This document shows, one piece after another, positions 1 through 8,909 of a DNA stretch of 64,000 nt. The stretch spans positions 62,001 through 126,000 of the forward strand of contig CACONQ010000001.1 in the NCBI GenBank assembly GCA_902628635.1, given 5' to 3'. Below the pieces are notes generated by a model. It was not told where the DNA came from. It made no database searches and saw nothing but the letters and a program-made list of their open reading frames with translations. Each line of letters opens with the position of its first letter. The stretch's first letter is position 1. Made by a program: the position numbers and the translations under genes. Origin of the DNA: an uncultured Pelagibacteraceae bacterium. GTDB lineage: Bacteria; Pseudomonadota; Alphaproteobacteria; Pelagibacterales; Pelagibacteraceae.

Positions 1-1
1 A

Positions 2-574
2 GAACTTAAAAATCAACTAATTTTTAATTTTAAAAAAATACCCAAGAAACTTAAATTAATAAATTGTGTTGGTGGAGGTAGCTCAGCATATGGCTTTTGG
101 AGTGAATTCATAGACTTTGAAAAAAAACAAGTTGAATTGATAGGAGTTGAGGCTGGTGGACCTAAAAAATCGCAGTTGCATGCTGCGCCTTTAAGTAGAG
201 GAGCTAAAATTGGAGTATTACATGGTGCAGCATCATATGTTTGTCAAAATAATGAGGGGCAAATTAAAGAAACGGAGTCAATTAGTGCTGGACTTGATTA
301 TCCAGGTGTAAGTCCTATTCATTGTTTTTTGAAAGACGCAAAAAGAGCAAGATATACTTTTGCAACAGATGAAGATGCATTGAGAGCATATAAATTAGTT
401 ACCAAATATGAAAAATTGAATCCAAGTTTAGAGCCAAGTCATGCCTTTGCAGAAGCGATTAAAATTGCACCAAAATTAAGTAAAGATACAATATGCATTG
501 TGAACAGTTGTGGAGATGCAAAAAAGGATCGAGATATTCTTAAAAAGAGATTAGGGAAAAATGTCTTTAATTAA
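2..574 (+). CDS. trpB: Tryptophan synthase beta chain, C-terminal part (cut by window edge)
   Basis: This is the PLP-dependent subunit that condenses indole with serine in the last step of tryptophan synthesis. The listed ORF starts at an internal ATA codon (137), but the same frame is open back to base 2 and encodes the phosphate-binding loop CVGGGSSAYG, so the gene enters from outside the window. Further on are VEAGG, the SAGLDYPGVSP segment and a C-terminal SGDAKKD-like end typical of TrpB. About 190 codons are visible out of roughly 400. It overlaps trpA by 14 nt, as is usual for the coupled alpha/beta subunits. Confidence 0.95.
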   Translation, partial: ELKNQLIFNFKKIPKKLKLINCVGGGSSAYGFWSEFIDFEKKQVELIGVEAGGPKKSQLHAAPLSRGAKIGVLHGAASYVCQNNEGQIKETESISAGLDYPGVSPIHCFLKDAKRARYTFATDEDALRAYKLVTKYEKLNPSLEPSHAFAEAIKIAPKLSKDTICIVNSCGDAKKDRDILKKRLGKNVFN

Positions 575-1358
575 AAAATCTTTTCAAAAATGTAAGATTG
601 AAAATAGACCAGCGCTTTTAACTTACACTGTTGCGGGAGACAACTCTAAAATTAAATCTTTAGAAATTTTAAATAAAATTTCTAAGTTTGCTGATATTTG
701 TGAACTAGGTTTTCCTCATAACACTCCTATTGCTGATGGTGGACAGATTCAAACAAGCTCATATAGAGCAATAAAAAATGGAATAAAAATAAAGGATGTA
801 TTTGACATTGTAAAAACTTTCAAAGCAAAAAATAAATCAAAACCAATAATACTAATGGGTTATTACAATATGATTTTTCAAATAGGTGAAAATAAATTTT
901 TAAAAAATTGTAAGAATGCCAAAGTTGATGGTTTAATTGTGGTAGATTTACCATATCCAGAAAATAAAAGTTTTGCAAAAAAATGTTTTAAAAAATCGAT
1001 ATGTTTTGTTCAATTAATTTCTCCTACAACCTCATCTGATAGAATGAAAAAAATAGTTAAAGACTCTCACGAGATGATTTATTACATAAGTATGTTATCA
1101 ACTACAGGAGGAAAGCTTAAAGTAAGGCCAGCATCAATCTTAAGAAACTACCAGAAAATTAAAAAAATTAGTAATTCTAAAAACTGTGTGATTGGTTTCG
1201 GCATTACAGAGAAAACTATAGGAAAATTAGGGAAAGCCGATGGATTAGTTGTGGGAAGTGCTATTTGCAGAGAGATTACTCGAAGCATAAAAAGAAGACA
1301 AAATCCTGTCACAAATGTAGGCAATATGGTAAAAAAATTAAAATCGAAAATAATATGA
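561..1358 (+). CDS. trpA: Tryptophan synthase alpha chain
   Basis: This TIM-barrel subunit cleaves indole-3-glycerol phosphate to indole, which is channelled to TrpB. The 265-residue length is normal. The catalytic acids are visible as E48 in CELGFP and D59 in PIADG, and the phosphate-binding end GFGI...ADGLVVGSAI is present near the C-terminus. The loop usually written FSDP reads FPHNTP here, a local divergence. The gene starts inside trpB and ends in an ATGA overlap with accD, so trpB-trpA-accD-folC look translationally coupled. Confidence 0.96.
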   Translation: MSLIKKSFQKCKIENRPALLTYTVAGDNSKIKSLEILNKISKFADICELGFPHNTPIADGGQIQTSSYRAIKNGIKIKDVFDIVKTFKAKNKSKPIILMGYYNMIFQIGENKFLKNCKNAKVDGLIVVDLPYPENKSFAKKCFKKSICFVQLISPTTSSDRMKKIVKDSHEMIYYISMLSTTGGKLKVRPASILRNYQKIKKISNSKNCVIGFGITEKTIGKLGKADGLVVGSAICREITRSIKRRQNPVTNVGNMVKKLKSKII

Positions 1359-2281
1359 ATTGGATAAAAAAAACACTTAAGATTGGCGAGAAGATAAAAA
1401 AGCTTCTTAAAACAAGACCGACAAAACAGGATATTGAAAATAGTGATTGGACATCATGTTGTAAAGGTCCGGTGCTAAAAAAAGATTTAGAAGATAATTT
1501 ATGGACATGCCAATTGTGTGGAAAGCACCACAGAATAAATTGTAAGCAAAGATTTGATATATTTTTTGGAAAAAATAATTATCAAATTTTAAATACACCT
1601 ATACCTATGGATGATCCATTAGATTGGAACGACTCTAAACCATACAAACAAAGACTAAAAGAGGCAAGAAAGAAAACAAATCAAGAAACTGCAGTACAAA
1701 TTGCAAAAGGTAGAATAAATAATATTGAAGTAACAGTTGGAGCTATAAATTTTGACTTCATTGGAGGATCAGTTGGTGCTGCTGAAGGTGAAGCTATTAT
1801 TTATGGTATTCAACATGCTATAGATAATAAAACACCCTTTATTTTTTTTCCATGTGGTGGTGGTCAAAGGATGTTTGAGTCTCCTATTGCATTATCGCAA
1901 ATGACAAGAACTACACTTGCGATAAATGAATTAAAGAAAAACAAACTTCCATATATAGTATGTTTTACAGATCCAACTGCAGGAGGGATAACTGCATCAT
2001 TTGCAATGCTTGGTGACATTTCTTTGTCTGAACCAGGAGCTTTAATAGCTTTTGCTGGAAAAAGAGTTATCCAAGCTACGGTGAAAGAAGATTTACCAGA
2101 AAATTTTCAAACTAGTGAATACTTGCTGAAATGCGGTTTTGTAGATTTAATTGTTGAAAGAAAGGATTTAAATCAAAAAATTGGACTCCTTTTATCCATA
2201 TTATTGAAACAAAATTCTGATATAAGCCTAAAATCAGATGAGAGTTCAACAACTATTAAAGAAATTAGAGAAGCATCATAA
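1355..2281 (+). CDS. accD: Acetyl-CoA carboxylase carboxyltransferase subunit beta
   Basis: This is the beta half of the carboxyltransferase that makes malonyl-CoA for fatty acid synthesis, working with AccA. The ORF track begins at 1265 inside trpA. The ATG at 1355 overlaps the trpA stop as ATGA and yields a 308-residue protein beginning MNWIKK, so I use that start. The crotonase-fold core is recognisable (FIGGSVGAAEGEAI, PTAGGITASFAMLGD, PGALIAFAGKRVI). The N-terminal zinc ribbon is atypical: the first Cys pair, normally CxxC, reads SCCKGP, while the second pair TCQLCG is intact. It lies between trpA and folC, a classic alphaproteobacterial order. Confidence 0.95.
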   Translation: MNWIKKTLKIGEKIKKLLKTRPTKQDIENSDWTSCCKGPVLKKDLEDNLWTCQLCGKHHRINCKQRFDIFFGKNNYQILNTPIPMDDPLDWNDSKPYKQRLKEARKKTNQETAVQIAKGRINNIEVTVGAINFDFIGGSVGAAEGEAIIYGIQHAIDNKTPFIFFPCGGGQRMFESPIALSQMTRTTLAINELKKNKLPYIVCFTDPTAGGITASFAMLGDISLSEPGALIAFAGKRVIQATVKEDLPENFQTSEYLLKCGFVDLIVERKDLNQKIGLLLSILLKQNSDISLKSDESSTTIKEIREAS

Positions 2282-3503
2282 AAAAAAAATTGATCTTAGT
2301 TTAGATCGAACTTTTAACTTACTTAACAAACTAGGTAATCCACAAAATAAACTTAAGAATGTAATAACAGTTGTTGGCACAAATGCAAAAGCTAGCATGT
2401 GTTATAGCCTTAAATCCATATTAAACCAGGCAGGATATAAGTGTAACTTATATACCTCACCACATTTACAATCACTTTCTGAAAGATTTGTTTTTAATGA
2501 TACTGAAATAGCTGAAGAGGACTTAATAAATTTATTAAATGATATTGAGAGATTTCTAGGAGCTGAAAATGCTAGTGTTTTTGAGATACTGACATGTGGA
2601 TTTTTAAAATATGCAGAAAGCTTCAAAAATAATATCAATATTATTGAGGCTGGTTTATTTCATCAATTTGATAGTACAAACGTTTTTAAAGAAAATCTTT
2701 TTTCCATGATAGGCTATATTGGTCTTGACCATACCCAGTGGATTCAAAATAAAACTATTGATGGAATTATACATGAAAAAACTACAAAATTATTAAATTC
2801 AAACATTTTTGTAAATAAGCAAGAAACAACTGAAATAGCAAATAAGATTAAAAAAGCATTAGATAATAATTTGTCCAAAAAATATTTTTTTAAAGAGGAT
2901 TTTAATATATCAAGAAATGAAAATAATTTTATACACTATCAAGATGACTTAGGGGAAATTTTACTACCTGAGCCAAGTATCCTTGGTGAACATCAGTTAG
3001 GAAATATTAGCACTTCTATAGCTGCAACAAGAAAAATTTTTCAAATTAAAGATGAATACATTAAACTTGGTGTTAAAAATATTAAACTAAAGGGCCGTCT
3101 TGAAGAGCTTAAAGAGGGTAAATTAAAAAAAGTAATAGGTAAAAATAAAATATTTTGTGACGGAGGTCATAACCTTGGCGCAAGTAGATCATTAGCTTCA
3201 TGGATAAAACAACAAAATCAAGAAGTTCATGTTGTAGTTGGGATGATGAAAGATAAAGCCCATAAAGAATTTATTAATCATTTAGCTAATTTTGCAAAAT
3301 CTATAACATTAATAGATATCCCTAACCAAGAAGGTTCAATTTCCAAAGAAGAATTTAAGAAAAAATTAGGTGATTTAGGAGATAAAATATTATTATCAAA
3401 TGATATAAAAGATGTTTTAATTGAGTTATCTAAAAGAAAAAATTCTATCTGTTTAATTACTGGCTCTCTTTATTTAGTTGGAGAAATATATAATTTAAAT
3501 TAA
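2238..3503 (+). CDS. folC: Folylpolyglutamate synthase / dihydrofolate synthase
   Basis: This Mur-ligase-family enzyme adds glutamate to dihydropteroate/folates using ATP. Support comes from an N-terminal LSLDRTFNLLNKLGNP segment, the ATP-binding region VVGTNAKAS, IGLDHTQW, a central LGEHQLGN, and DGGHNLGAS in the C-terminal domain. The length of 421 residues is normal. The nucleotide-binding loop is odd: FolC normally has GTNGKGS, and both variable positions are alanine here. The start lies 44 nt inside accD. The stop overlaps the convergent thioredoxin gene by 4 nt. Confidence 0.93.
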   Translation: MRVQQLLKKLEKHHKKKIDLSLDRTFNLLNKLGNPQNKLKNVITVVGTNAKASMCYSLKSILNQAGYKCNLYTSPHLQSLSERFVFNDTEIAEEDLINLLNDIERFLGAENASVFEILTCGFLKYAESFKNNINIIEAGLFHQFDSTNVFKENLFSMIGYIGLDHTQWIQNKTIDGIIHEKTTKLLNSNIFVNKQETTEIANKIKKALDNNLSKKYFFKEDFNISRNENNFIHYQDDLGEILLPEPSILGEHQLGNISTSIAATRKIFQIKDEYIKLGVKNIKLKGRLEELKEGKLKKVIGKNKIFCDGGHNLGASRSLASWIKQQNQEVHVVVGMMKDKAHKEFINHLANFAKSITLIDIPNQEGSISKEEFKKKLGDLGDKILLSNDIKDVLIELSKRKNSICLITGSLYLVGEIYNLN

Positions 3504-3817
3504 AGATTTTCTTTTAAAAAATCTCTCATTTGTTGCTCAGGAAGTCCGCCAACTTTTCTCGCTACCTCTACACCTTTTTTGTAGACTACAACGGTAGGCA
3601 CTCCTCTTACGGCTGCTGCGCTTGCAGAATTAATCGCTTTTTCATCGATATCAGCATAATAAAAATTTGCTTTTTCTTTAAATTCATCAGAAAGTTTTTC
3701 CATTATTGGCTTCAAAACTTTACAAGGCCCACACCATGAAGCAGAAAATTGTAAAATTGAAACCTCTTCATTTTTTACCTTACTGTCAAAATCTGAATCA
3801 ACGAAATCTTTAAGCAT
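3500..3817 (-). CDS. trxA: Thioredoxin
   Basis: Cytosolic disulfide reductase of 105 residues. The redox motif WCGPC is at residues 28-32 (SASWCGPCKVLKP), followed by the conserved cis-Pro segment RGVPTVVVYKKG. It has no signal peptide, so a cytoplasmic location is inferred. It is the first gene after folC on the opposite strand, an arrangement common in alphaproteobacteria. Which of several thioredoxins this is cannot be decided from the window. Confidence 0.94.
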   Translation of the reverse strand: MLKDFVDSDFDSKVKNEEVSILQFSASWCGPCKVLKPIMEKLSDEFKEKANFYYADIDEKAINSASAAAVRGVPTVVVYKKGVEVARKVGGLPEQQMRDFLKENL

Positions 3818-3851
3818 TCAAACTATTTAATAATTATATTTTTAAAGTCAA

Positions 3852-5282
3852 CTATGTATTTTCGTATTTTTTTTGGATAGACATAACAAAATCATTAAAT
3901 TGATCTAAAAATTTTAGTTTATCCTCATCATTTTCCTCGGAATACTTATTTCTTAAATTATCAATTTCAAAATAACATTCTTTGACTGTCCACCATTTTT
4001 CTTTTTTTTCACTTAATATTCTTCTTGCAATTTCACTTTTTATTTTTTGGTACATGTCTTTTGGTAACACCTCTGGCGCCTCCTGATAAATTATTTTCTT
4101 TCCAAAACCTATAAGTCTTTCATCGTCAAATTTATCAAGTAATTTAAGTTTTTCCTTCCATGGTGCTGCATGCCACGATGGAAACAAAGCTGTATCTTTA
4201 TTAGAGGTAAATTTTTTATATATACTTTCCTCTGCATAAATATCTTCTTGAGATTTTGACTGTTCTTTTTCTTCTGCTATTTCCCTTAAAGCTGTGAGAA
4301 TTTTTTTTGAAAAATTTTCATTTTTTCTTATTAAATTTGCACGTTGTGTAATCAAACTTGGATCCATAGCATTATATGGTTCAGCTTTCATCCCATATTC
4401 TGCACCAAGTATAATTGGAGCTTTATTTGATCTAATTGTTCTTAAAAATTTTGGAGTTTTCTTCATTTCAGACTTGAGGTCATTAATTGACATATTTAGT
4501 AACGGCTCAACATCAACTCTTAAATCTACTGCTTGTCCCCACTGATATACTGGATGAATACAATGATTTGGATGCAAAGGTGCGCAAAGATATAATCTCG
4601 ACTTACCATAAAAGTATTCATTTAGAGTTATAATACTCTCTTTTTTAAATAATGTTTCAGTATCAGACTTATTTGCAGTTTTTAAAAAATTATCCCAAGT
4701 TTTTGGTTGTCTTTTTTTAATTAAATTTAACACTTTGCATGTAAGTTGAGAATCAATGAGTGCGCTGTGGGCATCGCTTGAATCAAATCCATTCATTCGA
4801 CTTAAAGACTCTAGTTTAAAAACTGGGTTATTTTTCTCATTAATTTCAGTTTCTAATACTTCTGGATCAACCGCATAAGCGCCTCTAGCAATATTAAGTC
4901 CATCATGTCTTTTATTAGGACTTGCATTAGTTATATATGGGTATCTTATTCCTTTAAAAAATTCTTTTCTTATCATCTCATCATCAAATCCTATATTTGA
5001 CCATCCTAAAAAGATTGCAGGACTCCATTTTTTAAATATTTTTTCTATTTCACCAAGCATTTGGTAATGACTTAGGTTAACTTTAGTTAACTGATCAATG
5101 CTAGTTTTGTTTACTATAAGGGCCATTGCTTGAGGAATTTCACCTTCTGGTAATCGACATCTTAAATTAAATCGATCTTTTTCCTTAAAATTTTCATCCA
5201 CCAATACGCCACCAATTTCAATAATGCTTCCAAAGTCTGTATTGGCGCTTGATGACTCGATATCCCAAATAGCTAAATTCAT
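3852..5282 (-). CDS. sbcB: Exodeoxyribonuclease I
   Basis: A 3'-5' single-strand DNA exonuclease used in recombination and mismatch repair. The N-terminal DEDDh exonuclease domain shows the first acidic motif WDIESS (D7/E9), LGWSNIGFDDEMIRKEF (matching the E. coli LGYNNVRFDDE region) and the third motif DAHSALIDSQ. The remaining ~270 residues fit the SH3-like and helical ExoI C-terminal domains, and 476 residues matches the E. coli enzyme. Transcribed in the same direction as the PD-(D/E)XK nuclease and RmuC genes upstream, it forms a small DNA-processing cluster. Confidence 0.9.
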   Translation of the reverse strand: MNLAIWDIESSSANTDFGSIIEIGGVLVDENFKEKDRFNLRCRLPEGEIPQAMALIVNKTSIDQLTKVNLSHYQMLGEIEKIFKKWSPAIFLGWSNIGFDDEMIRKEFFKGIRYPYITNASPNKRHDGLNIARGAYAVDPEVLETEINEKNNPVFKLESLSRMNGFDSSDAHSALIDSQLTCKVLNLIKKRQPKTWDNFLKTANKSDTETLFKKESIITLNEYFYGKSRLYLCAPLHPNHCIHPVYQWGQAVDLRVDVEPLLNMSINDLKSEMKKTPKFLRTIRSNKAPIILGAEYGMKAEPYNAMDPSLITQRANLIRKNENFSKKILTALREIAEEKEQSKSQEDIYAEESIYKKFTSNKDTALFPSWHAAPWKEKLKLLDKFDDERLIGFGKKIIYQEAPEVLPKDMYQKIKSEIARRILSEKKEKWWTVKECYFEIDNLRNKYSEENDEDKLKFLDQFNDFVMSIQKKYENT

Positions 5283-5396
5283 ATTTTTTAAATTACATAG
5301 CTATGTTTGGATTTTGGCTTTGTGAGTTAAACCATCTGCATCTAAACGAGTAGCTATTAGTTAACTATATCGCTTTTAATATTTGAATGATCAAAG

Positions 5397-6083
5397 TCAA
5401 GTAATATTATTTATTTCATAAAATTTTTTGACTCTTCCTAAGAATAAATTTTGATACATTTCTAATTCAGCTCCTTCTATTTTAAATTCTTGAAATAAGT
5501 TATCCACAGTACATAAAAGTATTATTCCAGCTTTCATTTTAGTTCCATGAACAACGTCGTGTGCTAAAGTATATGCTCCAAGTTGTAAAAAATAATCTTG
5601 AATATAATCTGATTTTTTTGGTCGATTTGATTGTTTAAAATCAATCAAAACATCATGGCCTTGATACTTACAAATTAAATCAGCGGTGCCAGCATATTTT
5701 TCTGGATAATATAATGTTTCTTCCATTCCATAGATTTCATCTATTTTTCCCTTTATCCCCTTTTCAATAATTTCTTTAGCCATATTTTTGTATTGCTCAT
5801 TACTATCAAAAAAACTTTCGTTTACTCTTCCTCGTAAATAATCCTCAATATAACTATGCATTGAAGAACCTCTGCTACTAGCCTCGGTTTTTATTCTATT
5901 TGCTTCTTTATAGCCTACCCTTTTCTTCCATAATTCGAGTGACGCTTTATCCTCCTCAGATTTAGTAGCACTTAAAATAGCGGTAACACTTGGAAGTTTT
6001 TGATCTCCAAATAAATATTTTCTTAATCCATCTTCATTTGATCTTGAATATTTCGGATAAATATATTTATTATTCCATTTCAT
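5397..6083 (-). CDS. PD-(D/E)XK superfamily nuclease (MGME1/phage-exonuclease-like)
   Basis: A 228-residue protein with the marks of a RecB-like nuclease: an N-terminal RGSSMHSYIEDYL helix (RGxxxH type), then AGTADLI (D135) and DVLIDFKQSNRPKK, giving the catalytic D148-x-K150 pair, followed by the QLGAYTLA helix that usually carries the Q of motif III. Stand-alone proteins of this shape resemble mitochondrial MGME1 and T4-like/cyanophage exonucleases (family assignment by motif, not search). Cleavage polarity and substrate are unknown. It lies between exonuclease I and RmuC, suggesting DNA end processing. Confidence 0.75.
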   Translation of the reverse strand: MKWNNKYIYPKYSRSNEDGLRKYLFGDQKLPSVTAILSATKSEEDKASLELWKKRVGYKEANRIKTEASSRGSSMHSYIEDYLRGRVNESFFDSNEQYKNMAKEIIEKGIKGKIDEIYGMEETLYYPEKYAGTADLICKYQGHDVLIDFKQSNRPKKSDYIQDYFLQLGAYTLAHDVVHGTKMKAGIILLCTVDNLFQEFKIEGAELEMYQNLFLGRVKKFYEINNIT

Positions 6084-6096
6084 CCTTAATATTTTA

Positions 6097-7152
6097 TCAG
6101 GATACTTTTCTTTTATCTACTTGTCCGTATGTTCTTACTGGTGATGGTGAGTCTGGATTTGGATCATCTTCATCCTCTTTATTTTTTATATTCTCTAATG
6201 ATCTAGAAATTGATCTTGCGTCTTTTCCAAAACTATCAACAACAGACATGGCTTCCTCTAATTTTTTTCTTAATAAAAAAACATTATCAAAATGCTTTGA
6301 AAATCTCGTTGAAATAGTATTGAGATCATTAAAAATTTGTGTAGCATTTTTCTGGATTTTAAGACTTGTAAAGCCTAAATGAAAAGACTGGATTAGTGCA
6401 CAGATAGTATTAGGTCCTGCGATAGTTACTTTATATTTCTTTCTTAATTCTTCAATTAATAATTCTTTTGTTTTAGGATCTCTATAACTTACAAGTTCGG
6501 CGTATAAACCTTCTGTGGGCACAAAAATGATTGCGAAATCACATGTTATGGGAGGATTAATATATTTTTGATTAACAGCTTTCGATTTGGTTCTAAATGC
6601 TGATGCAAGCTCATGTCTAGCAGATGCAAGAGCCTCTTTATCTTTGTTTTGGAAGGCTTCGTCAACTGCTTTATATTTTTCGATTGGCCAATGACTATCA
6701 ATAGGACAAAGGACATCATTCTGGAGTTTCACTGCAAACTCTACTAAATCTCTTGTTTCATCAGGTTTCATTTTTGCGTTTGCTATATACTGAGATGCTG
6801 GAAGTAAGTCTTGCAGTAATGTTGCCAAGCTAAATTCACTCAATCCACCATACTGCTTTACCCCAGCAAGAATTCTGCTAAAATTATTTTGACTTGTTTG
6901 AATTTCTTGAACCTGTTTATTAAAAGAAGCTACTTTCTCATCAACACGAGACAAGGTTCCAGTCATGTCTTTGGAAACTTCTAAGCTCATTTTGCTAAAG
7001 GATTGGTTTATAGAGTCTTTTAATCCGTCAAAATCATTTTTAATCTTATCTAATTCATTTTCATCATTTTTTGGCTCTTTCTTAAACCTAATAAAAAAAA
7101 TAACATTAAGAATTAAAACAGCCAAAACTAAAATTATTAATAAACTATCCAT
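6097..7152 (-). CDS. rmuC: DNA recombination protein RmuC
   Basis: 351 residues: an N-terminal membrane segment (about residues 3-22, LLIILVLAVLILNVIFFI), a coiled-coil stretch with repeated DEKVASFNKQVQEI-type heptads, and then the RmuC nuclease-like domain with CPIDSHWPIEKYKAVDEAF, FAIIFVPTEGLYAEL and AGPNTICALIQSF. RmuC limits inversion at short inverted repeats in E. coli, though its exact biochemical action is poorly defined. The charged C-terminal tail (DEDDPNPDSPSP) is low complexity. It stands 13 nt upstream of the PD-(D/E)XK nuclease gene on the same strand. Confidence 0.9.
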   Translation of the reverse strand: MDSLLIILVLAVLILNVIFFIRFKKEPKNDENELDKIKNDFDGLKDSINQSFSKMSLEVSKDMTGTLSRVDEKVASFNKQVQEIQTSQNNFSRILAGVKQYGGLSEFSLATLLQDLLPASQYIANAKMKPDETRDLVEFAVKLQNDVLCPIDSHWPIEKYKAVDEAFQNKDKEALASARHELASAFRTKSKAVNQKYINPPITCDFAIIFVPTEGLYAELVSYRDPKTKELLIEELRKKYKVTIAGPNTICALIQSFHLGFTSLKIQKNATQIFNDLNTISTRFSKHFDNVFLLRKKLEEAMSVVDSFGKDARSISRSLENIKNKEDEDDPNPDSPSPVRTYGQVDKRKVS

Positions 7153-7188
7153 GATTCGTAGGATATACGTGTATGATATAAAATCAAC

Positions 7189-7869
7189 TTATCTCGATAG
7201 CTTTTTTATGATTTTTTTCACATCTTTAAAATTTTGAAATTTTTTAGATGTAAAAAGACATGCTGAGGAATTTAAAATTACTTCAACAATTTTTAAATTA
7301 TTTTGACGTAAAGTTTCACCTGTTGAACTAAGATCAACAATGAGATCAGATTTTCCAATAATATGTGAATTTTCAGTAGCACCAAGTGATGAAATAAGTT
7401 CATATTGCGTGATGCCTTTATCATTAAACCATTCTCTACTTAGGTTTTTAAATTTTGTTGCAACTCTCATAAGTCTTTTCTTTTTTTTATAAAATTCAAA
7501 AGATATTTCCTCTAAATCTGCAGAGTTTACACAATCAATCCAAGCTGTTGGAACTGCAACCACAAGATTTGATTTTCCCCATTCAAATTCTTTTACTAAT
7601 GATACTTTAGATTGAATACTCGGTTCACTTTCACGCCATAAATCTTTTCCACTAATACCTATTGCACAAATACCTTTTCCCAGGGCTTCTATAATTTCAG
7701 TTGCATTCATGTACATCACTCGTACAGTTGGGAAACCTTTGATTGAACCAATTAATGATCTTTCTGATTTTGATATAATTTTCAGACCATTTTTTTTAAA
7801 AACTTTTTCTGCTTGATCTTTAAGTCGTCCTTTAGACAATGTAGCGATATTAATTATCTCATTTTTCAT
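7189..7869 (-). CDS. hisG: ATP phosphoribosyltransferase, short-form catalytic subunit
   Basis: First enzyme of histidine synthesis, joining ATP and PRPP. At 226 residues it lacks the C-terminal regulatory ACT-like domain, i.e. it is the HisGS form that needs HisZ. Recognisable segments are IATLSKGRLKDQ at the start, ICAIGISGKDLW, RVATKFKNLSREWF and DLIVDLSSTGETLRQN, the PRPP-binding loop region. It overlaps hisZ by 4 nt (ATGA), consistent with stoichiometric production of the octameric HisG/HisZ complex. Confidence 0.94.
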   Translation of the reverse strand: MKNEIINIATLSKGRLKDQAEKVFKKNGLKIISKSERSLIGSIKGFPTVRVMYMNATEIIEALGKGICAIGISGKDLWRESEPSIQSKVSLVKEFEWGKSNLVVAVPTAWIDCVNSADLEEISFEFYKKKKRLMRVATKFKNLSREWFNDKGITQYELISSLGATENSHIIGKSDLIVDLSSTGETLRQNNLKIVEVILNSSACLFTSKKFQNFKDVKKIIKKLSR

Positions 7870-8909
7870 AACAAGCTCATATCAATAGCTGCACCAACTG
7901 CGGTTGTATTCTTTTTGCTCCCAAGATTTTTTAACAATCCATCATAACGCCCACCTGAAATGAGTGAGAATTTTTTTCCTTTTTTATTGACTGTTATGTT
8001 AAAAACCATGCCAGAATAATACTCAAGTGAACGGTTTATATTTGAAGAAAAATTTACCTTAATTTTTCTATTGATGGTTTTAACGACTGGAAAATAATCA
8101 TCGCTTATAAATAAATTTAATTTATTTTTTTTGAAAAATTTATTAAGTGTGCTAGGTGCGTTATCTATTGAACATGAGATTTTTAAATAATTTTTAATAA
8201 TTTTTACACTTTTTTTATCTGCTATTGATCTAGGTTCTTTAAAGTTTTTTAAATCAAAACGTTCCAAAATATCTTTAAGTGCTCTACCAGAATATAAAGT
8301 GCTTGGTTTTTGTTTTCTAAATTTTTCGGCAATTTTTTTATCTTTTTCTACCTCAGCAAAATTTATATCTGTATCACTTGAAAGCTTCCCTAATAATTGA
8401 TTAAAGTAAGCTTCTCGGCAAAAGTGTCGTTTGATTCTTTCTTTCCAACGTAAAGCTAGCGATAATCTATCTATTAATGCGTTAAATATTTCAATATTGC
8501 TTATATTTAATTCACCCTTTTTAAACTTTGATTTTTTGAAAATCTCAATTGATGTTTGAATAATTTCTTTATCATCTTTAATTTTATCATTTGAGGCAAA
8601 TATCTCAAAACCAGTTTGGTTAATTATTGGTGCATTATAATTTTTATTTTGTTTGCGGTATGCTTCACCAGTGTAAAACCATTTGGTTTTAGTATTTATT
8701 TTATTCTGGATGAATTTGACAACGCTGCTAACAGATAAATCAGGAACCAAAGACCATTCTTTTTGATTTTGATCGTAAAAAGAAAAAAGGAATTGTCTGT
8801 AACTACCTCCTGATCTTTTTAAAACATATTTAGACTCAATAATATTATCAAGTTTTACATTCTTAAAACCTTTTGATCTAAGAATTTTAAACAAATTTTT
8901 TGATTTCAT
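7866..8909 (-). CDS. hisZ: ATP phosphoribosyltransferase regulatory subunit
   Basis: A HisRS-like paralog without aminoacylation function that binds histidine and activates short-form HisG. The class II synthetase-like core is visible (FYTGEAYRKQNKNYNAPIINQTGFEIFA, YYSGMVFNITVNKKG, SLISGGRYDGLLKNLGS), while the anticodon-binding domain is absent. At 347 residues it is in the normal range. It is sandwiched between hisS (23-nt overlap) and hisG, so a true HisRS and its regulatory paralog are encoded side by side. Confidence 0.9.
   Translation of the reverse strand: MKSKNLFKILRSKGFKNVKLDNIIESKYVLKRSGGSYRQFLFSFYDQNQKEWSLVPDLSVSSVVKFIQNKINTKTKWFYTGEAYRKQNKNYNAPIINQTGFEIFASNDKIKDDKEIIQTSIEIFKKSKFKKGELNISNIEIFNALIDRLSLALRWKERIKRHFCREAYFNQLLGKLSSDTDINFAEVEKDKKIAEKFRKQKPSTLYSGRALKDILERFDLKNFKEPRSIADKKSVKIIKNYLKISCSIDNAPSTLNKFFKKNKLNLFISDDYFPVVKTINRKIKVNFSSNINRSLEYYSGMVFNITVNKKGKKFSLISGGRYDGLLKNLGSKKNTTAVGAAIDMSLL

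Noticed and set aside
5283-5396. Short open stretch upstream of sbcB reading IATRLDADGLTHKAKIQT-stop on the minus strand
   Set aside because: Looks gene-like, but an 18-codon open frame is expected by chance and I cannot match it to a neighbouring gene end; a pseudogene remnant cannot be supported.
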